This document shows, piece by piece, positions 24,161 through 30,701 of a stretch of 31,378 nt of DNA. Made by a program: the position numbers and the translations under genes. A model generated the notes under the pieces. It saw nothing but the letters and a program-made list of their open reading frames with translations. It had not been told where the DNA came from and searched no databases. Source of the DNA: DATAVB01 sp040414495 (GTDB lineage Bacteria; Actinomycetota; Actinomycetes; Mycobacteriales; QHCD01); assembly GCA_040414495.1 (NCBI GenBank), contig JBEDUI010000283.1, forward strand, positions 1 through 31,378, written 5' to 3'. The first letter of the stretch is position 1. Every line of letters starts with the position of its first letter.

Positions 24161-24222
24161 ACGATCATGATCGTGAGTTGATTTGGTACCGAAATCCGTA
24201 CCAAATCCACTCACGATCTTGA
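24161..24222. repeat. Long hairpin with 25-bp arms downstream of proA
   Basis: Arms 24165-24189 and 24198-24222 pair with two mismatches around the 8-nt loop CGAAATCC; 21 of these bp (24169-24189 / 24198-24218) have a single mismatch. The left side overlaps the perfect 14-bp palindrome ACGATCATGATCGT (24161-24174). It begins 22 nt past the proA stop and is far stronger than an ordinary terminator; there is no T-tract. Confidence 0.88.
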
Positions 24223-24243
24223 GATAACGTCGGCGGGCCCGCG

Positions 24244-25485
24244 CTAGCGGATCTGGCCGTCTCCGGTGACTACGAACGTGGTGCTGGTCAACTCCGGCAG
24301 CCCCATCGGCCCGCGGGCGTGCAGCTTCTGGGTCGAGATCCCGATCTCCGCGCCGAACCCGAATTCCCCGCCGTCGGTGAACCGGGTCGAGGCGTTGACC
24401 ATCACGGCCGCACTGTCCACATGCGACACAAAATGCCGGGCCGCGGCCGCCGAACCGGTGATGATCGCCTCGGTGTGCTGGCTGCTCCAGCGCCGGATGT
24501 GTGCCTCAGCGTCCACAATGGAATCCACTACGCCGACCGCGATATCCAGGGACAGATATTCCTCAGCCCAGTCTTTGTCTTCGGCCGGTACCACGGCCGG
24601 ATCGTACGATTGAACGGTGTCGTCGCCGTGCACGGTAACGCCGGCATTCTGCAGTGCAGTCAGAATTCGGGGCAGGAATTCGGCCGCGATATCGCGGTGC
24701 ACCAGCAGCGTTTCGGCGGCATTGCAGACGCTCGGCCGGGATGTCTTGGCGTTCACCGTAATTCGTTCGGCCATATCGAAATCGGCGGCCGCGTCGACGT
24801 AGATATGGCAGTTGCCGACGCCGGTCTCGATCACCGGGACCTTGGCAGACTCGACCACGTGCCGGATCAGCCCAGCGCCACCGCGCGGAATCACCACGTC
24901 GACCAGGCCACGCGCCTGCAGCAACTCGGTCACCGTTTCGCGGTCGTGCGCCGGCACCAACTGCACCGCCGCCCGGGGCAACCCGGCCTTCTCCGCCGCC
25001 GCGGCCAGCACCTCGACCAGTGCCGCATTCGACGACTGGGCCGAGGACGAACCGCGCAGCAGTACGGCATTTCCACTCTTGAGAGTGAGACCGGCCGCGT
25101 CGACCGTGACGTTCGGCCGGGCCTCGTAGATGATCGCCACCACGCCGAGCGGTACCCGGACCTGGCTGACATGCAGGCCATTGGGCAACGTATATCCGCG
25201 CACAACTTCCCCGACCGGGTCGGGCAGCGCGGCCACATCCCGCAGGCCCTCGGCCATGGCCGCCACCCGTTCGGTGGTGAGCGTCAACCGGTCCACCATC
25301 GAGCCGGCCATGCCGTCGGCCTGAGCACGCTCCACGTCGACCTGGTTCGCGGCCAGGATCGTGTCGGTGGCCTCGACCAACGCGTCGGCCATGGCCCGCA
25401 GCGCGGCGTCCTTGGTGGCACGGGTCAGTGGGGCAAGCTCGGCGGCGGCGTCCCGGGCCGCCCGCGCCAACGCTTCAACGGTCAT
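24244..25485 (-). CDS. proA: Glutamate-5-semialdehyde dehydrogenase (gamma-glutamyl phosphate reductase)
   Basis: A 413-residue ProA that reduces gamma-glutamyl phosphate with NADPH to glutamate semialdehyde, the second step of proline synthesis. The aldehyde-dehydrogenase fold shows VPLGVVAIIYEARPNVTVDAA (111-131), LKSGNAVLLRGSSSA (135-149), IPRGGAGLI (199-207), IETGVGNCHIYVD (219-231) and the catalytic Cys254 in KTSRPSVCNAAETLL. C-terminal FTDGGEFGFGAEIGISTQKLHARGP is typical. It follows the DUF2218 gene by 9 nt on the same strand, with AGGG before the ATG, so it may be co-transcribed with it and share its control. No proB is in the window. Confidence 0.97.
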   Translation of the reverse strand: MTVEALARAARDAAAELAPLTRATKDAALRAMADALVEATDTILAANQVDVERAQADGMAGSMVDRLTLTTERVAAMAEGLRDVAALPDPVGEVVRGYTLPNGLHVSQVRVPLGVVAIIYEARPNVTVDAAGLTLKSGNAVLLRGSSSAQSSNAALVEVLAAAAEKAGLPRAAVQLVPAHDRETVTELLQARGLVDVVIPRGGAGLIRHVVESAKVPVIETGVGNCHIYVDAAADFDMAERITVNAKTSRPSVCNAAETLLVHRDIAAEFLPRILTALQNAGVTVHGDDTVQSYDPAVVPAEDKDWAEEYLSLDIAVGVVDSIVDAEAHIRRWSSQHTEAIITGSAAAARHFVSHVDSAAVMVNASTRFTDGGEFGFGAEIGISTQKLHARGPMGLPELTSTTFVVTGDGQIR

Positions 25486-25494
25486 GGCCCAACC

Positions 25495-25821
25495 CTACGG
25501 GACCGGGGCGTTCTCCCAGGTCACGGTCACGTGGTCGCGGCGGCCGAACCGGGTCAGGTCGGCGGCGACGATGTCCTGGATGCGGCGCAGTGCCGATTCC
25601 TCGGCCGCCTCGACCCGCAGCGACAACGTCCGCTCGCCCGCCTCGATCACACACTGGCCCAGGTGCACGAACCGGAGCACGGCGCGCTCATCGGACTGCT
25701 CGACGCCTACTTCCAGGGCCGCGTGCGGACCGTGGCCGCCGGACATCGCGGTGGCGTGCCGGGCCAGTTGAGCCAGGTACCGCACCGGCCGTTCGGTTTC
25801 CACAATTGCTGTGCTGATCAT
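25495..25821 (-). CDS. DUF2218-family protein
   Basis: A 108-residue soluble protein of the DUF2218 family, common in actinobacteria and proteobacteria and without a proven function; some are next to iron-uptake or redox genes. Typical features are AIVETERPVRYLAQLARHA at the start, CVIEAGERTLSLRVEAAEESALRRIQDIVAADLTRFGRRDHVTVTW at the end, and a His-rich middle (HATAMSGGHGPH). ATG 25821 has GGAGGA 4 nt upstream; in-frame sequence before it is a shadow of the divergent TetR gene. Its promoter shares an operator with TetR. proA follows after 9 nt. Confidence 0.85.
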   Translation of the reverse strand: MISTAIVETERPVRYLAQLARHATAMSGGHGPHAALEVGVEQSDERAVLRFVHLGQCVIEAGERTLSLRVEAAEESALRRIQDIVAADLTRFGRRDHVTVTWENAPVP

Positions 25822-25844
25822 GATTCCTCCGATCCTCCGTCTGT

Positions 25845-25909
25845 AATTTATCGAGACACAGTGTCTATGGTCAATGAATTGTGTCTCGTAGGAATTCATC
25901 GCGTACAGT
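25845..25909. promoter_or_regulatory. Divergent promoters with a TetR-type operator
   Basis: The DUF2218 promoter on the minus strand is TTGACC (25874-25869), an 18-bp spacer, TAAATT (25850-25845). The perfect palindrome AGACAC-A-GTGTCT (25854-25866) lies in that spacer. A second half-site, TGTGTCTCG (25880-25888), is an inverted match to CGAGACACA (25852-25860) and covers the -35 region of the TetR promoter, whose -10 is TACAGT (25904-25909). A protein bound to AGACAC half-sites would block both directions. Confidence 0.65.
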
Positions 25910-25915
25910 GATCCG

Positions 25916-26545
25916 GTGCCGAAGCTGTGGGACGAGACGATTGCGGCGCACCGGCGCGGGGTAAGGGACGCGATCCTGGACACCACCGCGCAGCTGGTGT
26001 TCCACCATGGGCTGCGGGCCGTGACCATGTCCCAGATCGCCGAGCAGACCGGGATCGGGCGAGCCACGCTGTACAAATACTTCCCCGACGTCGAGGCGAT
26101 CCTGCACGCCTGGCACGCGCGCCAGATCGCCGCCCATCTCGATCAGCTCGCCAGCGCCCGGGACCGGGCCGACGATCCCGTCCAGCGCCTGACCGGCGTG
26201 CTGGAGGCGTACGCGGTCATCGTGTACGAAACCCGCGGACACCACGAACCGGAACTCGTGCGCTTTCTGCACCACGACGAGCAGGTCGCCCGAGCCCACC
26301 GGCAGCTACGCGAGCTGATCCGCGAGGTCATCGCCGCGGCCGATATTCGGACCGATGTCCCAGCCGGCGAACTCACCGATTTCTGCCTGCACGCATTGGG
26401 CGCCGCGGCCGACCTGCGCTCCAAGGCCGCCGTACAGCGCCTCGTCCAGGTGACGATCGCGGCCCTGCGGCCGTATTCGGCAGTTTGCGAACGAATTCAC
26501 AAAGTCGGCGCTAGGCTCGGGAAATCCGCCGATCTCGGGAGGTAA
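25916..26545 (+). CDS. TetR/AcrR-family transcriptional regulator
   Basis: A 209-residue regulator. The N-terminal DNA-binding domain (about 15-65) has AILDTTAQLVFHHGLRAVTMSQIAEQTGIGRATLYKYFPDVEAIL, the standard TetR helix-turn-helix with the YKYFP turn. The C-terminal helical domain, with two acidic/His clusters (ETRGHHEPELVRFLHHDEQ), would bind an unknown ligand. GTG 25916 follows TACAGT by 6 nt and has no Shine-Dalgarno, so it is probably leaderless. The operator between it and DUF2218 implies autorepression. Its stop overlaps the next start by one base (TAATG), so TetR and the NuoF-like enzyme form an operon. Confidence 0.93.
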   Translation: MPKLWDETIAAHRRGVRDAILDTTAQLVFHHGLRAVTMSQIAEQTGIGRATLYKYFPDVEAILHAWHARQIAAHLDQLASARDRADDPVQRLTGVLEAYAVIVYETRGHHEPELVRFLHHDEQVARAHRQLRELIREVIAAADIRTDVPAGELTDFCLHALGAAADLRSKAAVQRLVQVTIAALRPYSAVCERIHKVGARLGKSADLGR

Positions 26546-27837
26546 TGGTGCCCCTCACCCCGGTGTTGACGAAACGATGGGACGTTCCGGCGTCCTGGAC
26601 GCTGGTTGCGTACGAACAATCCGAGGGCTACCAGGCGCTGCGCAAAGCCTTACGCAGCAAGCCGGACGACATCATCGCGCTGGCCCAGGCCGCGACCCTG
26701 CGCGGCCGTGGCGGGGGCGGTTTTCCGACCGGCTTGAAATGGAGCCTGATTCGGAAAGACGACCATAAACCGCATTACCTGGTGGTCAACGCGGACGAGG
26801 GCGAGCCGGGCACCTGCCGCGACGCGCCGCTCATGATGGCCGACCCGCACGCCCTGATCGAGGGCATCGCGATCACCTGTTACGCAATTCGCGCCCAGAC
26901 CGCGTTTATCTACGTGCGCGGCGAATTCGTGCACGCCCGGCGGCGGTTGGAGAACGCGGTACGGGAGGCATACGCGGCCGGATATCTCGGCCGAAACGTT
27001 GTGGGATCGGGTTTCGACCTGGACGTTATCGTGCACAGCGGCGCCGGCGCCTATATCTGTGGCGAGGAGAGCGCGCTGTTGGACTCGTTGGAGGGGTACC
27101 GCGGTCAGCCCCGGCTGCGCCCGCCATTTCCGGCCGAAAGCGGGATTTACGGCGCCCCGACTGTGGTCAACAATGTCGGCACCATCGCCTCGGTACCGGC
27201 GATCGTGCTGGCCGGCGCGGAGTGGTGGACCCGGATCGGGCCGGCCGGCTCCCCCGGCACCAGCATCTATTCGCTCTCCGGCCGGGTGGCCCATCCCGGC
27301 CAGTACGAGGCGCCGATGGGCACGACCCTGCGCGAGCTGATTGAGCTGGCCGGCGGCATGCGGACCGGCCACGAACTGAAATTCTGGACGCCGGGCGGCT
27401 CATCGACACCGATGTTCACCGCCGAGCATCTCGACCTGCCATTGGATTTCGAATCCGTACGGCAGGCCGGCTCCATTCTCGGCACCGGCGCGCTGATGAT
27501 CTTCGACGATTCGGACTGCGTGGTACGCGCGGTGCACCGGTGGAGTGAGTTCTACGCCCACGAATCGTGCGGGAAATGCACGCCGTGCCGCGAGGGCACG
27601 TACTGGTTCGTCCAGATCTACGACCGGCTCGAACACGGCGGGGCGACCGCGGCGGACCTGGAGACCCTGCTCGATGTGTCCGAGAACATTCTGGGCCGCT
27701 CGTTCTGCGGGCTGGGCGACGCCGCCACGAGCCCGGTCACCTCGTCGTTGAAATACTTTCGCGAGGAATACCTGGCCCATTACGAATACGGCGGCTGCCC
27801 TTTCCGGAAGGCACCGGCGCTGGCGGCCGCGAGCTGA
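26545..27837 (+). CDS. NADH dehydrogenase subunit F (NuoF-like), stand-alone
   Basis: A 430-residue flavoprotein like NuoF of complex I, which oxidises NADH through FMN and an iron-sulfur cluster. The NADH site GRGGGGFPTGLKW (54-66), FMN/NADH loop NADEGEPGTCRD (82-93), GAGAYICGEESALL (167-179) and SLBB-like segment GTTLRELIELAGGM (259-272) are present, and the four ligands of cluster N3 are intact: Cys342, Cys345, Cys348 (SCGKCTPC) and Cys388 (FCGLGD). The length is that of ordinary NuoF. No nuoE, nuoG or other complex I gene lies beside it. ATG 26545 sits only 2 nt after GGGAGG, so GTG 26548 (5 nt) is equally likely. A clean hairpin follows. Confidence 0.9.
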   Translation: MVPLTPVLTKRWDVPASWTLVAYEQSEGYQALRKALRSKPDDIIALAQAATLRGRGGGGFPTGLKWSLIRKDDHKPHYLVVNADEGEPGTCRDAPLMMADPHALIEGIAITCYAIRAQTAFIYVRGEFVHARRRLENAVREAYAAGYLGRNVVGSGFDLDVIVHSGAGAYICGEESALLDSLEGYRGQPRLRPPFPAESGIYGAPTVVNNVGTIASVPAIVLAGAEWWTRIGPAGSPGTSIYSLSGRVAHPGQYEAPMGTTLRELIELAGGMRTGHELKFWTPGGSSTPMFTAEHLDLPLDFESVRQAGSILGTGALMIFDDSDCVVRAVHRWSEFYAHESCGKCTPCREGTYWFVQIYDRLEHGGATAADLETLLDVSENILGRSFCGLGDAATSPVTSSLKYFREEYLAHYEYGGCPFRKAPALAAAS

Positions 27838-27868
27838 CCGATTGCGAGGGGTCCCATCCCAGCAGCTA

Positions 27869-27899
27869 TGACTCTGCTCCACAGGTTGGAGCAGAGTCA
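27869..27899. terminator. Bidirectional terminator between nuoF and the formylglycine enzyme gene
   Basis: A perfect 12-bp stem TGACTCTGCTCC / GGAGCAGAGTCA with the loop ACAGGTT stands between two converging genes. No T-tract is present on either side. Confidence 0.85.
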
Positions 27900-27944
27900 C
27901 AGGCGCCACCGCGCGATGAGGATCGAGCGGGCTCAGCGGCCGAT

Positions 27945-28886
27945 TTACAGTGCGCAGCGAAATCCGGTGTGACCGGTGGTGCTGTCCGGGGTGTTGCCGA
28001 GCCGGGCCGCGACCCGATAGCGGTTGCAGTACGAGAAATGGCACAGGTACGAGCCGCCCCGGGTGACGCGCGAGTCCCCCTCCGAAGGCCCGCGCGGGTC
28101 GATCCGGGTCTCGGGCCGATCCTGCGCATGCCAGGTCGCGCTGAACCGGTCCGCGCACCATTCCCAGACGTTGCCCGAGGTGTTGTACAGCCCGAAACCG
28201 TTGGGGCGGAAGGATTTCACCGGCACAGCGCCGATCGGTTTGGTGCTGCGGCGCGGGAATTCGCCCTGCCAGATATTGCACCGGTCCGCGCCGCGTGGTG
28301 TCAGCTCGTCACCCCACGGATACCGGGCCCGCTCCAAACCGCCCCGCGCGGCCCGCTCCCACTCTGCCTCGGTCGGCAGCCGTTTGCCGGCCCAGGCCGC
28401 ATACGCCGCCGCGTCGTGCCAGGACACGTGCACCACCGGATGCTGCGGTAGCTGCGCCACCGAGGATCCCGGACCGAACGGGGCATTCCAGTAGGCGCCG
28501 TCGACCGGCAGCCACCACGGCGCGCCCGGCACGTGGCCGTCCCGGACTGCACCGCGGTCGGTCACCAGCGCGTAAAAGACGTACGACCAACCGAACCGTT
28601 CGGCGTCGGTGACATAGCCGGTCTCGCGGACGAACGTCGCGAACGCCCGGTTGGTCACCGTGGTGGGGTCGATCCGAAAGCCGGAGACACTGACCTCACG
28701 CACCGGCCCCTCGCCGTCGGATGCGAAGGCCTCCTCCTCGGGGCCACCCATCCAGAACGTGCCGGCCGGGATGCTCACCATGCCCCGGCCGACAGCCTGC
28801 GGATCACGCTCGGGCACGTCGAAGGGAAGCGACCGATCCAGCTCAGCGTCCGCGTGCCCCGCGCCCGGTCCACAACATGCACTCAC
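27945..28886 (-). CDS. Formylglycine-generating enzyme (sulfatase-modifying factor)
   Basis: A 313-residue FGE-sulfatase domain protein. FGE oxidises the cysteine of a CxPxR motif in sulfatases to formylglycine, using copper and oxygen. Both active-site cysteines are kept in GGSYLCHFSYCNRYR: Cys282 and Cys287. WKxx-type landmarks are also typical: PAGTFWMGG, HPVVHVSWHDAAAYAAW (149-165), GKRLPTEAEWERAARGG, NGFGLYNTSGNVWEWC (229-244) and a GFRCAL end. An N-terminal CC (4-5) is common in actinobacterial members. No signal peptide is seen, so it acts in the cytoplasm. GTG 28886 lies 10 nt after the epimerase stop, so it is probably the last gene of the glycan operon. No sulfatase is in the window. 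Confidence 0.92.
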   Translation of the reverse strand: MSACCGPGAGHADAELDRSLPFDVPERDPQAVGRGMVSIPAGTFWMGGPEEEAFASDGEGPVREVSVSGFRIDPTTVTNRAFATFVRETGYVTDAERFGWSYVFYALVTDRGAVRDGHVPGAPWWLPVDGAYWNAPFGPGSSVAQLPQHPVVHVSWHDAAAYAAWAGKRLPTEAEWERAARGGLERARYPWGDELTPRGADRCNIWQGEFPRRSTKPIGAVPVKSFRPNGFGLYNTSGNVWEWCADRFSATWHAQDRPETRIDPRGPSEGDSRVTRGGSYLCHFSYCNRYRVAARLGNTPDSTTGHTGFRCAL

Positions 28887-28896
28887 CCGACCATTG

Positions 28897-29919
28897 TCAC
28901 ATTCGGCCGGCAGCGATCGCTTCGCTCACCCACGGGATGACCTCATCCAGCATGGTCTCCAACGACGTGGTGCATTCGAAGCCGAGCACATCGCGCGCCT
29001 TCTGCACCGACGGAACCCGCTTCTGCACGTCGTACTCGAACGCCGGATCGGACACAATGGACAGTGGCGCGTCTCCCTTGATCTTGCGCCAGATCACCTC
29101 GGCCAATTCGCGCACGCTGGTCGATTCGGCGGTCGAAATGTTGAAATCCTCATTGCGGGCTGCCGAGGACTCCATGCAGGTCACGATGCCCTCGGCCAGG
29201 TCGCCACCGTAGGTGTAGTGCCGGATCTGATTGCCCTCGCCGAGAATGTGCAGCGGGTCCTGGCCCTTGACGATCTTCTGCACCAGGTCCGGCACGACGT
29301 GGCTCATCGCCAGCTTGACGTTGCCCGAGGTGACCTCCACATCGGACAGTGCCCGGCCCTCGCCGATCCCGACGCAGTTGAACGGACGCACGATCGTGTA
29401 CGGCAGTTCGTACTGGTCCCAGGCGGCGCGGGCGTAATACTCGACCGCGAGCTTCTGGAAACCGTACGAGGACAGCGGCGGCGGCACCTTGCGCTCATCG
29501 CCCTCGACCGAGGGCCAATGGTCGGTCGACTCGAACACCATCGAACTCGACAGGTAGGTGACCTTTTTCAACGTGCCGGTCCGATGCGCCTTGATCGCCG
29601 CATCGCCCTGCGCGGCCATGATGCGCTCGTTGGTGGCCAGCAGGTCGTAGGCGAAGGCGTGGAAATACGAAATACCGCCGATCATCGCCGCGCCGGCGAT
29701 GAAATGATCGCAGTCGGTGAGCAATTCGCTCAGCAGGTCGACATCGCGCGCATCCCCTTCTACCAGGCGATATCGCGGATGGTCGTCATAGGACTTGCGG
29801 ACCTTGCCGTACTTGGAGAAGTTGTCGATTCCGACCACGTCGTAACCACGCCGCAGCAACTCCTCGACAACGTAACCGCCGATGAATCCCGCCGATCCGC
29901 TGACCAGCACCTTCGCCAT
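28897..29919 (-). CDS. NAD-dependent nucleotide-sugar epimerase/dehydratase
   Basis: A 340-residue extended short-chain dehydrogenase. NAD-binding GSAGFIGG is at 8-15, with Asp32 (GIDNF) binding the NAD ribose. The catalytic triad is a Ser in YLSSSMVFE (124-126), Tyr152 and Lys156 (SYGFQK). VRPFNCVGIGEGRAL and the NEDFNISTAESTSVREL segment are typical of UDP-glucose 4-epimerase and dTDP-glucose dehydratase relatives; the exact reaction cannot be told. ATG 29919 is preferred because GAAAGG lies 6 nt upstream; ATG 29925 overlaps the GT2 stop. It is coupled to the GT2 gene and is followed by the FGE gene. Confidence 0.88.
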   Translation of the reverse strand: MAKVLVSGSAGFIGGYVVEELLRRGYDVVGIDNFSKYGKVRKSYDDHPRYRLVEGDARDVDLLSELLTDCDHFIAGAAMIGGISYFHAFAYDLLATNERIMAAQGDAAIKAHRTGTLKKVTYLSSSMVFESTDHWPSVEGDERKVPPPLSSYGFQKLAVEYYARAAWDQYELPYTIVRPFNCVGIGEGRALSDVEVTSGNVKLAMSHVVPDLVQKIVKGQDPLHILGEGNQIRHYTYGGDLAEGIVTCMESSAARNEDFNISTAESTSVRELAEVIWRKIKGDAPLSIVSDPAFEYDVQKRVPSVQKARDVLGFECTTSLETMLDEVIPWVSEAIAAGRM

Positions 29920-29921
29920 CG

Positions 29922-30671
29922 TCATCCTTTCTTTTGTGCTGCCAGTGCACGCAGTCCGTCGATATCGGTACGCGGACCGAACGCGAACAGGTACCAGTGC
30001 AGATATTTCGGGATCCAGGCCCACACCTTGAAGTTCGAAATTCCGGCGTCCCGGTCCAGCCAGATCGTGGGGATTTCGGCGACCGGCAACCGCAGCCGAC
30101 GGGCCTTCGCGGTCAGCTCCAGGCCGATTTCGAAACCGTGCCGGCTGTCAATACCGACCGAGCGGACGAAACCGCGGTCGTACGCCTTGTACGAATTCGT
30201 CGCGTCCCGGGTGCCGATCCGGGCCAACAGGTACAGGCTGCGGCCCGCGGTGCGCGAGAGCATGCCCTTCAGCCACGGACCGCCGACCTGCTGGCCGCCG
30301 GGGGCGTACCGGGATGCGGCCGCCACCACGACACCACGCTCCACCAGCCGGGCCAGCGACTCGATCTGCTGCGGGTCGTCCGAGCCGTCGGCCATCGTGA
30401 CCACCACGACCACGCCCTCGGCATGCTCGATGCCGAACCGGATCGCGTTGGCCGGGCCGCGGCCGTAGGTGTTGAGCAGCGTGCGCAACCGCGGCTCGGC
30501 CTGGGCGTACTTCTCCAACACCGGGACGGTGGTGTCATCCGGGCTGTCCACCACGACCGCCACCTCGCACGGCGATTTCATCGCGGCGAAGATACGGTCC
30601 AGACACGGGGCGATCGCATCGCCCTCGTTGTAGGCCGGGATGACGATGCTGATCTGCGGCTCAGCAACCAC
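29922..30671 (-). CDS. Family 2 glycosyltransferase, dolichol-phosphate mannosyltransferase-like
   Basis: A 249-residue GT-A-fold enzyme: ISIVIPAYNEGDAI (7-20), VVVDSPDDT (39-47) with Asp42, RGPANAIRFGIEHAEG (71-86) and MADGSDDP (93-100) as the metal/nucleotide region. It would move a sugar from a nucleotide sugar to a lipid phosphate or glycan. No C-terminal membrane segment is present, in contrast to longer DPM1/ArnC-like enzymes. The start GTG 30671 has AGGGG with a 5-nt spacing. It lies 30 nt downstream of the dehydrogenase and overlaps the epimerase start region, so the three genes are one operon. Confidence 0.9.
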   Translation of the reverse strand: MVAEPQISIVIPAYNEGDAIAPCLDRIFAAMKSPCEVAVVVDSPDDTTVPVLEKYAQAEPRLRTLLNTYGRGPANAIRFGIEHAEGVVVVVTMADGSDDPQQIESLARLVERGVVVAAASRYAPGGQQVGGPWLKGMLSRTAGRSLYLLARIGTRDATNSYKAYDRGFVRSVGIDSRHGFEIGLELTAKARRLRLPVAEIPTIWLDRDAGISNFKVWAWIPKYLHWYLFAFGPRTDIDGLRALAAQKKG

Positions 30672-30701
30672 CGCTGCCCCTCATTCGCCGTGCGCCGCGG
30701 C

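Larger units (their letters stand above)
23780..24243. other. Gene-free region between proA and nadD, rich in inverted repeats
   Basis: This 464-bp stretch has no frame with family character on either strand and no tRNA. It holds three strong inverted repeats, listed separately, plus an 11-bp imperfect pair at 23920-23930 / 23944-23954 (one mismatch). The part from about 24060 to 24225 is clearly AT-richer than the neighbouring genes. Confidence 0.7.

Noticed and set aside
23818..24222. 134-residue plus-strand gene between proA and nadD
   Set aside because: The frame runs through the inverted repeats, has no start signal and reads as random residues.
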